Part shown: piece by piece, positions 1 to 6,636 of the stretch | Position numbering within the stretch: the first letter of the stretch is position 1 | Layout: every line of letters begins with the position of its first letter | NCBI GenBank assembly: GCA_903858075.1 | Contig: CAIOHI010000023.1 | Coordinates: 1-7,628, forward strand | DNA length: 7,628 nt | Reading direction: 5' to 3' | DNA from: an uncultured Actinomycetes bacterium | Lineage (GTDB): Bacteria; Actinomycetota; Acidimicrobiia; Acidimicrobiales; Ilumatobacteraceae | Notes under the pieces: generated by a model | Databases searched by the model: none | What the model saw: the letters and a program-made list of their open reading frames with translations, nothing else | What the model was told of the DNA's origin: nothing | Made by a program: the position numbers and the translations under genes

Positions 1-966
1 ACTCTTGTAGCAATGGCCGCATTTGTTCAACGCATTTACCAACCACTCACAGGACTTACGAATGCTCGTATTGAAGTGATGACAGCATTCGTCAGCTTTG
101 AACGAGTTTTTGAAGTGCTCGATGCCCCAGTTTCCATTCAAGATGCGCCTGGTGCAGTTGATCTTGTTAATGCACGTGGTGAACTTGAATTGCGCAATGT
201 CACCTTCCGCTACCCACCTGGTTACTCGGTTTCTATTGCATCGTTAGAAGCGGCGGGAGCAATGCAAGGTGTTGACCCCGATGTTGATGTTTTGCAAAAT
301 ATCAGCCTGCATGTGCAGCCTGGTGAAACTATTGCACTCGTTGGTGCGAGTGGCGCCGGAAAAAGCACGCTTGCGTCGCTCATTCCACGTTTGTACGACG
401 CAACAGCTGGAGCCATTCTGCTTGACGGACAAGACGTTAAAAATCTCACGCAACGCTCAGTACAAAATGCAATTGGAGTGGTGTCTCAAGATCCTCATCT
501 TTTCCATGAAAGCATTGGCGCGAACTTGCGTTATGCAAAGCCCGATGCAACCGATGATGAGTTGCGAGCAGCATGCGAAGGCGCACAAATTTTTGACACT
601 ATTTCTGCGCTTCCCGAAGGGTTCAATACTTTGGTGGGAGAACGCGGTTACCGCATGTCGGGTGGAGAGAAGCAGCGTCTTGCCATTGCGCGGTTGCTCT
701 TAAAAGACCCGGCCATCATGATTCTTGATGAGGCAACAAGCCATCTTGACAACGAAAATGAAGCTGCAGTGCAAGTGGCACTTGAAGAAGCGCTCCGTGG
801 GCGCACTGCGCTAGTCATTGCACACCGTTTGTCTACAGTTCGTCATGCCGACCGCATTGTGGTGCTCGATGCTGGCCATTTGGTAGAACAAGGAACGCAC
901 GAGGAATTAATGGAACGCAATGGTCTCTATGCAGCGCAAGTGCACGCGGGTGAGCTAGGTCAATGA
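1..966 (+). CDS. ABC transporter, ATPase half (MsbA/multidrug-exporter type), 5'-truncated
   Basis: This is the C-terminal part of a fused permease-ATPase ABC exporter. The reading frame is open from base 1, so the ATG at 13 is internal and the membrane domain lies mostly before the window. Residues counted from that ATG: the end of the last membrane helix and coupling region at 1-40, then a complete nucleotide-binding domain. Visible motifs are Walker A GASGAGKST (111-119), the Q-loop Gln (159, VVSQD), signature MSGGEKQR (215-222), Walker B IMILDE (235-240), the D-loop (SHLD) and the switch His (271, AHRLS). All catalytic residues are present, so the ATPase should be active. About 20 extra residues (roughly 70-92, including SIASLE) sit between the A-loop region (FRYPPG) and the strand before Walker A; from memory a similar insert occurs in actinobacterial relatives. 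The substrate cannot be told from this domain; lipid or drug export is the family's usual role. The stop overlaps the xseA start by 4 bases. Confidence 0.93.
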   Translation, partial: TLVAMAAFVQRIYQPLTGLTNARIEVMTAFVSFERVFEVLDAPVSIQDAPGAVDLVNARGELELRNVTFRYPPGYSVSIASLEAAGAMQGVDPDVDVLQNISLHVQPGETIALVGASGAGKSTLASLIPRLYDATAGAILLDGQDVKNLTQRSVQNAIGVVSQDPHLFHESIGANLRYAKPDATDDELRAACEGAQIFDTISALPEGFNTLVGERGYRMSGGEKQRLAIARLLLKDPAIMILDEATSHLDNENEAAVQVALEEALRGRTALVIAHRLSTVRHADRIVVLDAGHLVEQGTHEELMERNGLYAAQVHAGELGQ

Positions 967-2204
967 GCGACGAACTCGACCTTGGCGCAACTACTGAAGC
1001 ATTTGGGGTGCGGCAATTCATTGGCAAGGTGAACAATGCCATGAAGAGCACCTTCACACCAGGCATTTGGGTTCATGGCGAAATTGAGTCGTGGTCGAAC
1101 CGTACGCAGCACGCATATTTTCAACTTGTTGAACGTGACGACAAGGGAACGGCAACTATTCACGTTTCTCTCTTCGCAAACAATCTTCGTCGCTTACAAC
1201 CACTGTTGAGGCAGCATCGTCTCACATTGCAAGACGGTGTGAAAGTAAAAGTATTCGGAGTGCCCGATGTCTATGACGGCAGCGGAAAATTTAGTTTAAA
1301 AATTTCTGACATTGACCCTCGTTTTACCCTCGGAGACCTTGCCGCTGCGCGTGATGAAATTGTGAAGCGCCTCATTGCTGGAGGCCTCTACGATGAAAAC
1401 CGCGAGCGCGAATTGCCCGCGGCGCCTTTGCGCTTGGGCATTATTACCAGCGTCGGTTCAGCTGCTTGGCACGATGCAATGCATGAATTAGAAGAATCGG
1501 GCATTGGTTTCGATATCAAAGTTGCCAACGTCCGTGTGCAAGGCGATGAAGCTATTCCCATGATTGTTGAAGCTATTTGGGCTCTGGGTTCCCGCACCGA
1601 TCTCGATGTTATTTTGCTCATGCGCGGCGGAGGATCTCGCACCGACTTGGCGTGTTTTGATGCAGAAGAAATTGCTGTTGCCATTGCGCAGTGTGGGCTG
1701 CCTGTATTTACAGGTATTGGCCATGAAATTGACCACAGCATTGCCGATGAAGTTGCCTATGCCGCATATAAAACTCCCACGGCTTGCGCTTCAGCCATAT
1801 GCGAACTAGTGAACGAATTCGTTGAAGAAACAGAAGATGTGTGGGGCGGCATTGCTGCTATTGCCCAACAACAATTGGCATTGGCCGAGAGTCGTTTGAA
1901 TGAGCGAGGCAACGCCATTCGTACGAAAGCAATTACTGCAGTAGAACGTGCCCATACCCATGTGGCACTCAGTGCAAACCGGCTCACTACGCGGCCTCTC
2001 TCGTTGCTCACTACGGGAGAGTCGCAAATTGATTATTTGGCAGAGCGTGTACGGCTTCTTGACCCGGTCAATACCATGGCTCGCGGGTGGAGCATTACGC
2101 GTACAACAGCCGGCGTTACATTGCGTAAAGCGGGCGATGCAGTTTCGGGTGACGACATTGTCACCACTTTTTCCGATGGCACCGTTGTGAGTACGGTGAA
2201 ATAA
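963..2204 (+). CDS. xseA: Exodeoxyribonuclease VII large subunit
   Basis: Catalytic subunit of exonuclease VII, which degrades single-stranded DNA from both ends into short oligonucleotides in mismatch repair and damage processing. It has 413 residues against 456 in E. coli. An N-terminal OB-fold (about 13-118, with VHGEIESW and HAYFQL) is followed by the nuclease domain (about 125-280). That domain carries LGIITSVGSAAWHD (158-171, conserved D171), RGGGSRTDL (221-229) and GIGHEIDHSIAD (251-262, H254 and D257), all family signatures. A helical stretch (about 281-350), shorter than usual, corresponds to the coiled coil that binds XseB. The C-terminal signature is LLDPVNTMARGWSITR (366-380 region). 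The ATG at 963 overlaps the preceding ABC stop as ATGA, and GGGTGAG lies 8 bases upstream, so translational coupling is likely. The partner gene xseB follows after 18 bases. Confidence 0.96.
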   Translation: MSDELDLGATTEAFGVRQFIGKVNNAMKSTFTPGIWVHGEIESWSNRTQHAYFQLVERDDKGTATIHVSLFANNLRRLQPLLRQHRLTLQDGVKVKVFGVPDVYDGSGKFSLKISDIDPRFTLGDLAAARDEIVKRLIAGGLYDENRERELPAAPLRLGIITSVGSAAWHDAMHELEESGIGFDIKVANVRVQGDEAIPMIVEAIWALGSRTDLDVILLMRGGGSRTDLACFDAEEIAVAIAQCGLPVFTGIGHEIDHSIADEVAYAAYKTPTACASAICELVNEFVEETEDVWGGIAAIAQQQLALAESRLNERGNAIRTKAITAVERAHTHVALSANRLTTRPLSLLTTGESQIDYLAERVRLLDPVNTMARGWSITRTTAGVTLRKAGDAVSGDDIVTTFSDGTVVSTVK

Positions 2205-2209
2205 GTAGC

Positions 2210-2216
2210 AAGGGGA
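2210..2216 (+). promoter_or_regulatory. Shine-Dalgarno site of xseB
   Basis: AAGGGGA lies six bases before the ATG at 2223. It is the clearest ribosome binding site in the window and fixes the xseB start. It falls in the short gap after the xseA stop. Confidence 0.75.
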
Positions 2217-2222
2217 ATCACT

Positions 2223-2456
2223 ATGGCAAAGAAAACACAAGAAGGCGATTTAAGTGTTGATGAGTTGACCTACAGCGAGGCGCTTGCTGAACTCGAAACC
2301 ATCTTGAAGAGTTTGGAATCTGATTCGGTTGATGTCGACGTACTTGCTACGAAAGTACAACGTGCAGCCGCACTCATTTCTTTGTGTCGGGGCAAAATTA
2401 GCGCGGCACGTTTGCACGTAGAACAAGTTGTTGGGGAAATCGATGCCACTTCCTGA
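2223..2456 (+). CDS. xseB: Exodeoxyribonuclease VII small subunit
   Basis: Small helical subunit of exonuclease VII. Several copies bind the coiled coil of XseA, and the small subunit has no nuclease residues of its own. At 77 residues it matches the family length. The family pattern is visible as LTYSEALAELETILKSLES (residues about 15-33), then VDVDVLATKVQRAAALI and LCRGKISAA (37-62), corresponding to the conserved 'ALxxLExIVxxLE ... A ... LCxxKL' layout of two helices. A strong AAGGGGA site sets the start. It follows xseA directly and its last 14 bases overlap the downstream prenyl synthase gene, so the three genes are probably co-translated. The identification rests on both sequence and its position next to xseA. 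Confidence 0.92.
   Translation: MAKKTQEGDLSVDELTYSEALAELETILKSLESDSVDVDVLATKVQRAAALISLCRGKISAARLHVEQVVGEIDATS
2433..2437 (+). promoter_or_regulatory. Shine-Dalgarno site deciding the prenyl synthase start
   Basis: GGGGA lies five bases before the ATG at 2443, inside the end of xseB. An alternative TTG start at 2428 would place this site within the coding region and has no comparable site of its own, so the ATG is preferred. Confidence 0.6.
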
Positions 2457-3531
2457 TGGGTTGCCAGCATCGCAACCTGGTGCTCCAGCGTTTCTTGTTG
2501 AACTCGCTGCTCGGGTAGAAAATTATTTAGCCACACTCTTGGCGGCCGAGGAAGCGCGTTGGGTAGAAGTAAACCCCACTCTTGCTGTTCCTTTCAGTGA
2601 AATGAGAGGGCTAGTACTTGCTGGTGGAAAGCGATTGCGACCGGCATTTTGTTATTGGGGAAGTATTGCAACAGGAGCCGACCCGAGCGATGAACGCATT
2701 GTGCGTACCGGTGCAGCATTAGAACTCTTGCACGCTTTCGCACTTTTCCACGACGACATCATGGATGGTTCATTAACGCGCCGAGGAGTAGAAACAACTC
2801 ACGTCCGTCACAGCGCTTTGCATAAAGAGCAGTCGCTCGATGGCGATGCCACTCGATATGGCGATGGTGTTGCACTTCTTGTTGGAGACCTCACCTATGT
2901 ATATGCCGACGACCTCATGGCCGACACCTCTCGTGAAGCGCGGGCCATGTGGAGCGAGTTGCGACTTGAACTCAACATCGGACAATTTCTCGACATTGTT
3001 GGGTCTGCTCGTCGTGAGCGCAGGCAAGCCGAGGCTGAGCAAATATGTCGTTACAAGAGTGGCAAGTACACCATTGAACGGCCACTGCAATTAGGTGCTC
3101 TTGTTACCTCTGCCCCCTTGCCGAACGGAGTCTTAGAACAACTCTCAGCAATTGGGCTTCCCCTTGGTGATGCTTTCCAAATGCGCGATGACATTTTGGG
3201 AGTCTTTGGTGAATCGTCGGTCACTGGCAAACCTGCCGGAGACGACCTACGTGAAGGCAAACCCACGCCACTATTGGCCCTCACCACCGAGTTGGCAACA
3301 CCCGCGCAGGTAGAAGTGTTGAACAAGGTGGGGCGCCCTGGCATATCGGCAAGCGACATTGCCGACATTCAAGAAGTCATTCAACAAACTGGTGCATTGC
3401 AAACCATGGAAGATCGCATCACTCAACTCACTGCCGAGTCGGTCAGTCACTTGTCGGGGCTCTCACTGGGAAATGAAGCCATTGAGCAATTCAAAGCGCT
3501 AGCGCACTTGGTGTCATGGCGTAACCTCTAG
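2443..3531 (+). CDS. Polyprenyl (probably geranylgeranyl/farnesyl) diphosphate synthase
   Basis: An all-helical trans-prenyltransferase that condenses isopentenyl diphosphate with allylic diphosphates, supplying precursors for quinones, carotenoids or cell-wall carrier lipids. From the ATG at 2443 it has 362 residues. Motifs in order: GGKRLRP (61-67, diphosphate binding), first aspartate-rich motif DDIMD (104-108) followed by LTRRG (111-115), VGDL (147-150), K205 in RYKSGKYT, and the second motif DDILG (249-253) in QMRDDILGVFGE, followed by TGKPAGDDLREGKPTPLL. The second motif ends in Gly instead of Asp, as I recall in many actinobacterial homologues. Phe lies five residues before the first motif (F99) and the motif has no two-residue insertion, which suggests a C20 product by analogy with type I GGPP synthases. 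Product length cannot be settled from sequence. The start overlaps xseB by 14 bases, paralleling the xseB-ispA pairing of E. coli. Confidence 0.92.
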   Translation: MPLPDGLPASQPGAPAFLVELAARVENYLATLLAAEEARWVEVNPTLAVPFSEMRGLVLAGGKRLRPAFCYWGSIATGADPSDERIVRTGAALELLHAFALFHDDIMDGSLTRRGVETTHVRHSALHKEQSLDGDATRYGDGVALLVGDLTYVYADDLMADTSREARAMWSELRLELNIGQFLDIVGSARRERRQAEAEQICRYKSGKYTIERPLQLGALVTSAPLPNGVLEQLSAIGLPLGDAFQMRDDILGVFGESSVTGKPAGDDLREGKPTPLLALTTELATPAQVEVLNKVGRPGISASDIADIQEVIQQTGALQTMEDRITQLTAESVSHLSGLSLGNEAIEQFKALAHLVSWRNL

Positions 3532-3533
3532 CA

Positions 3534-3920
3534 ATGATCATCCACGGCCGACTTCAGTGGGCGCTCGCAATTGGTGTGCTCGCGTTTTCGTTCGCAGCCG
3601 TCGTGGCATCGTTATTGGGCGGAGGAGACGGTAGTGCTGCGGCAACTACCACCACCACAAGTTTGGTTGCAACCACCACTACGAGCACTATCCCCGTTCC
3701 GCTGAAACATGTCGTACAAAGCGGAGAGTCGCTCTTCAGCATTGGGCAGTTGTACTCGGTGAAAATGGAAGCAATTATTGAATTGAACAATATTGATGAC
3801 CCCGACAAGCTTGCAGTGGGCGATGAAATCCTTTTACCGCAAGGTTCTGTTGCTCGAGTAGCACCTGTCACAAGTACTTCGGCAACTAGCACTGCTCTAG
3901 TCACCACCAGCGCCCCGTAA
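3534..3920 (+). CDS. Small signal-anchored LysM-domain protein
   Basis: 128 residues. A short N-terminus with one basic residue (MIIHGR) leads into a hydrophobic segment (about 9-28) that reads as a signal anchor or uncleaved signal peptide, with no lipobox. A Gly-rich turn and a Thr-rich linker (38-53, mostly ACC/ACT codons) follow. Next is one LysM domain (about 58-103): HVVQSGESLFSIGQLYSVKM, then IIELNNI, and KLAVGDEILLP at its end. LysM domains bind the N-acetylglucosamine of peptidoglycan or chitin. The last 25 residues are again Ser/Thr-rich. No catalytic domain is present, so it is probably a wall-binding tether or scaffold outside the membrane; the partner is unknown. The ATG lies two bases after the prenyl synthase stop with no clear Shine-Dalgarno site, suggesting coupled translation. 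The family is secure; the function is not. Confidence 0.85.
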   Translation: MIIHGRLQWALAIGVLAFSFAAVVASLLGGGDGSAAATTTTTSLVATTTTSTIPVPLKHVVQSGESLFSIGQLYSVKMEAIIELNNIDDPDKLAVGDEILLPQGSVARVAPVTSTSATSTALVTTSAP

Positions 3921-3937
3921 CGCTTTACACTTTCAAT

Positions 3938-4633
3938 ATGGCAACAACATTTTGGCCAACACAAGAACATTGGTCTGTGCAGATTCCTTTGCAGAGTTCT
4001 CACTACCGTGTGCCATCGTTAGCGCAAGATGGCGTTGTCATTCTTCAGCCCGCAAACTTTTCTGTGCCGAGTGCTGAATGGGAATCTCTTGAATATTTAG
4101 ATTGGAAGAGTGGTGGCGACACCAACTTTGCACCGCTCGCTTCCGCCGATGGTGAACTCGATTGCAGAGGGTTTTGGGATAAAGGCCAGCCCGACAAAGG
4201 CGCTATTTTCACAAGTAATGCAGCAAAAGCTCCAACATTGTGCGACTACGTCACAGGTGTCGGCGCAAATTTTGGGCGCGTGCGCATTATTAAGTTAGAG
4301 CCACAAGATCACGAAACTGCATTGCGCTCTATTCACCGCGACGACAACAATCGTATGAACCCAGAGAATGAAGGTTGGGTTGTGCGCAGTTGGCTTGAAC
4401 TGACAGACAGCCCCAACAGTTACATGTTGCTTATGGACAACGATGCCGATGGGTTACCCGATCGTTCCACTGAACGACGAGTGCCGTTGTCGCAAGGTGC
4501 ACGTTTTGTTGTAGACACTCAAAGGCTGTGGCACGTAGTGGTGCACAATGCCAATACACCGCGTTATGCACTCATTACCAGTTTTGAAAGCAGCCCCAAT
4601 TTCGAAAACTGGATTACTCGCGAAAGCGCGTGA
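3938..4633 (+). CDS. Putative 2-oxoglutarate/Fe(II)-dependent oxygenase (Asp/Asn hydroxylase-like fold)
   Basis: I do not recognise a named gene. The 231-residue protein has no signal peptide or membrane segment, so it is likely cytoplasmic. Its second half resembles the double-stranded beta-helix of Asp/Asn beta-hydroxylase-like oxygenases: RVRIIKL (114-120), a candidate metal-binding HRD (H133, D135), WVVRSWLELTD (147-157), YMLLM (162-166), VPLSQGARFVVDTQRLWHVVVHN (182-204), where H199 would be the distal ligand, and R209 in PRYALI ten residues later, where the family places the residue that holds 2-oxoglutarate. Between strands lies DNDADGLPD (167-175), a DxDxDGxxD pattern like calcium-binding loops. 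The N-terminal half (1-110) is unassigned and contains Cys76 and Cys102. It starts 17 bases after the LysM gene with no clear Shine-Dalgarno site, and its stop is two bases from the opposing ecm stop. The fold call is inference from motif spacing; substrate unknown. Confidence 0.6.
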   Translation: MATTFWPTQEHWSVQIPLQSSHYRVPSLAQDGVVILQPANFSVPSAEWESLEYLDWKSGGDTNFAPLASADGELDCRGFWDKGQPDKGAIFTSNAAKAPTLCDYVTGVGANFGRVRIIKLEPQDHETALRSIHRDDNNRMNPENEGWVVRSWLELTDSPNSYMLLMDNDADGLPDRSTERRVPLSQGARFVVDTQRLWHVVVHNANTPRYALITSFESSPNFENWITRESA

Positions 4634-4635
4634 AC

Positions 4636-6594
4636 TTACGAACGTCGTTCGGCAACGAGATGTGCAATCTCATTCATAATGCGTGAGATGTCGAAATCTT
4701 TTGGTGTGTAGACCGCAGCAATTCCTTGACGTTTCAAGTTGTCGCGGTCGCCTTCCGGAATAATTCCACCCAAAATAACGGGAATGTCGAGGCCCTCTTT
4801 TTTCATGAGTTCCAAAATGTCACTGACGAGTGAAAGATGTGAACCAGAAAGAATGGACAGGCCAATGACATCGGGGTCTTCATCGCGGGCACTTGCCACA
4901 ATTTGTGCAGGTGTCAGACGAATGCCGCTGTACACCACTTCCATTCCGGCATCGCGTGCTGCAACCGCAATTTGTTCTGCGCCATTGGAGTGACCATCGA
5001 GCCCAGGTTTTGCAACAAGGAACTTTGGCGGGCCGCCAGGAATAGATTTCACAAACGCTGCAACGCCGGCAAGTTCGTGTGTACGGCGCCCGAGAGCGGC
5101 TGCAACTCCGGTGGGAGCACGGTACTCGCCAAAGATGTCGCGTAGCGCGGTGCCCCATTCACCAGTGGTACCACCAGCTTTGGCAAGAGCAATTGACGGA
5201 GGCACGATGTTGTCGCCTTCCACCGCCGCACGTCGCAGTTCTTCCAAGGCTTTTTCCACATCGCCGTTGTTGCGGGCGGTTCGCCAAGCGTTGGTGTCGT
5301 TAACGGTTTCGGCCTCAACTGCGGGGTTGACGGTCAAAATATTTCCATCGCCACCAAGTGGCGAATCGGCGCTTTCAGTGAAGGCATTCATGCCCACCAC
5401 AATTTGGTCGCCCGTTTCAATGCGACGGGTACGGTCGGCCATAGAAGATACAAGACGACCTTTGAGGTCTTCAATTGCTTCGAAGGCTCCGCCTAGCTCA
5501 AGTATCTCTTGTAGTTCAACCCATGCAGCATCGCGAATTTCGTCGGTGCGCTGTTCAACAACATGAGAGCCATCAAAAATATCTGCATACTCCAACAAGT
5601 CGGTTTCAAAGGCAAGCACTTGCTGCATCCGTAACGACCATTGCTGGTCCCATGGGCGAGGAAGGCCGAGAGCTTCGTTCCAAGCAGGAAGTTGCACAGA
5701 ACGCGCACGTGCTTTTTTCGACAAGGTGACTGCAAGCATTTCTAAAACAATGCGCTGCACGTTGTTTTCGGGCTGTGCTTCGGTCAGACCAAGTGAGTTC
5801 ACTTGTACGCCATAACGGAAACGACGTGCTTTTTCATCGGTGATGTTGTAACGCTCACGACCGATGCGGTCCCATAACTCGGTAAATGCTCGCAACTTGC
5901 ACATTTCTTCAATGAAGCGAATGCCTGCGTTCACGAAAAATGAAATTGACCCAAAGACTTGTGGAAACTGCTCGTCGCTTACTTGCCCACTTGCTTTGAC
6001 GGCATCAAGAATGTCAATTGCGGTTGCCAATGAAAAAGCAACTTCTTGAACGGGGGTAGCACCTGCTTCTTGCAAGTGGTAACTACACACGTTCATAGGG
6101 TTCCATTTAGGAGCATTGTGAGCACACCATGCAACCATGTCGACAATGAGTCGCTTCGAAGCATCTGGCGGGAAGATGTATGTGCCGCGCGACAAATATT
6201 CTTTCACGATGTCATTTTGAGTTGTTCCGCGTAATGCAGTGGAAGGAGTTCCTTGCTCTTCCGCATTTGCCACGTACAGCGCAAGCACCCAAGCAGCTGT
6301 TGCGTTAATGGTCATTGAAGTATTCATTTGGCCAGGCGGAATATCTTTCAACAATGTGCGCATGTGACCGAGGTGGGCAACAGGTACTCCAACTTTTCCT
6401 ACTTCACCGCGAGCAAGAACATGGTCGGGGTCGTAGCCGGTTTGTGTAGGAAGGTCGAAGGCAATAGAGAGACCTGTTTGGCCCTTCGACAAGTTGGTGC
6501 GGTATAACTCATTTGAAGCAGCTGCGGTTGAGTGCCCTGAATAGGTGCGCATCAACCATGGCTCTTCGCGGCGGCGGGGTGCAGTTTCAGACAT
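4636..6594 (-). CDS. ecm: Ethylmalonyl-CoA mutase (MeaA-type, coenzyme B12-dependent)
   Basis: Adenosylcobalamin-dependent radical mutase converting (2R)-ethylmalonyl-CoA to (2S)-methylsuccinyl-CoA in the ethylmalonyl-CoA pathway of acetyl-CoA assimilation. It has 652 residues, near the usual Ecm length and shorter than methylmalonyl-CoA mutase (about 730). The N-terminal TIM-barrel domain (about 10-490) shows PWLMRTYSGHSTA (12-24), AFDLPTQTGYDPDH (45-58, the Ecm/MeaA form of the mutase signature), QNDIVKEYLSRGTYIFPP with R136, and YHLQEAGATPVQE with H173, matching the catalytic His of methylmalonyl-CoA mutase. The C-terminal B12 domain (about 523-648) has DGHSNG (D533, H535 lower cobalt ligand, G538), LSILSGS (579-585) and GG (609-610). 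A fused B12 domain argues against the split isobutyryl-CoA or 2-hydroxyisobutyryl-CoA mutases. The ATG at 6594 places the conserved PWLMRTY at the expected distance. The gene lies 23 bases after aat, with an inverted repeat against its start codon and no good Shine-Dalgarno site. Confidence 0.93.
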   Translation of the reverse strand: MSETAPRRREEPWLMRTYSGHSTAAASNELYRTNLSKGQTGLSIAFDLPTQTGYDPDHVLARGEVGKVGVPVAHLGHMRTLLKDIPPGQMNTSMTINATAAWVLALYVANAEEQGTPSTALRGTTQNDIVKEYLSRGTYIFPPDASKRLIVDMVAWCAHNAPKWNPMNVCSYHLQEAGATPVQEVAFSLATAIDILDAVKASGQVSDEQFPQVFGSISFFVNAGIRFIEEMCKLRAFTELWDRIGRERYNITDEKARRFRYGVQVNSLGLTEAQPENNVQRIVLEMLAVTLSKKARARSVQLPAWNEALGLPRPWDQQWSLRMQQVLAFETDLLEYADIFDGSHVVEQRTDEIRDAAWVELQEILELGGAFEAIEDLKGRLVSSMADRTRRIETGDQIVVGMNAFTESADSPLGGDGNILTVNPAVEAETVNDTNAWRTARNNGDVEKALEELRRAAVEGDNIVPPSIALAKAGGTTGEWGTALRDIFGEYRAPTGVAAALGRRTHELAGVAAFVKSIPGGPPKFLVAKPGLDGHSNGAEQIAVAARDAGMEVVYSGIRLTPAQIVASARDEDPDVIGLSILSGSHLSLVSDILELMKKEGLDIPVILGGIIPEGDRDNLKRQGIAAVYTPKDFDISRIMNEIAHLVAERRS

Positions 6595-6608
6595 AGAGAC
6601 AGTCTCTA
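6594..6608. promoter_or_regulatory. Perfect 15-base dyad abutting the ecm start codon
   Basis: TAGAGAC-A-GTCTCTA is a perfect 7+1+7 inverted repeat that includes the first base of the ecm start codon. It occupies the place where a Shine-Dalgarno site would be expected. The one-base centre favours a protein-binding operator over an RNA hairpin, although a 5-bp stem with a 5-base loop is possible in the mRNA. No regulator is encoded in the window, so its role is inferred. Confidence 0.4.
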
Positions 6609-6615
6609 CGATACG

Positions 6616-6636
6616 GGCTATTGGCCGCTAATAGCC
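6616..6636 (-). repeat. Inverted repeat (7-bp stem, 7-base loop) over the aat stop codon
   Basis: GGCTATT (6616-6622) and AATAGCC (6630-6636) are perfectly complementary around a seven-base loop. The structure spans the last aat codons and its stop, 22 bases before the ecm start. No T-run follows in the direction of transcription, so it is not a typical intrinsic terminator. It could stabilise or process the transcript between the two genes, or be chance. Confidence 0.4.

Noticed and set aside
1388..1741. 117-residue open frame on the - strand inside xseA
   Set aside because: It lies opposite the most conserved part of XseA and has no family features.
2428..2442. TTG at 2428 as the prenyl synthase start, adding five residues
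   Set aside because: The GGGGA site at 2433-2437 is correctly spaced for the ATG at 2443 and would be inside the gene if TTG were used.
3496..3505. Palindrome GCGCTAGCGC near the end of the prenyl synthase gene
   Set aside because: Explained by Ala-Leu-Ala codons; no loop and no T-run, so not a terminator.
3664..3675. Perfect 12-base palindrome TGGTTGCAACCA
   Set aside because: It lies within the Thr-rich coding linker where ACC and GTT codons make such matches likely; no promoter context.
3554..4003. 149-residue open frame on the - strand with Val-rich, membrane-like stretches
   Set aside because: It is antisense to the Thr-codon repeats of the LysM gene, which read as Val on the other strand; it spans a gene boundary and resembles no family.
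5111..5566. 151-residue open frame on the + strand inside ecm
   Set aside because: Ser/Arg-rich low-complexity translation opposite a well-conserved gene; no start signal or recognisable domain.
6600..6620. TATCGT on the - strand as a -10 box for ecm
   Set aside because: Only a partial match and no acceptable -35 hexamer at the right distance.
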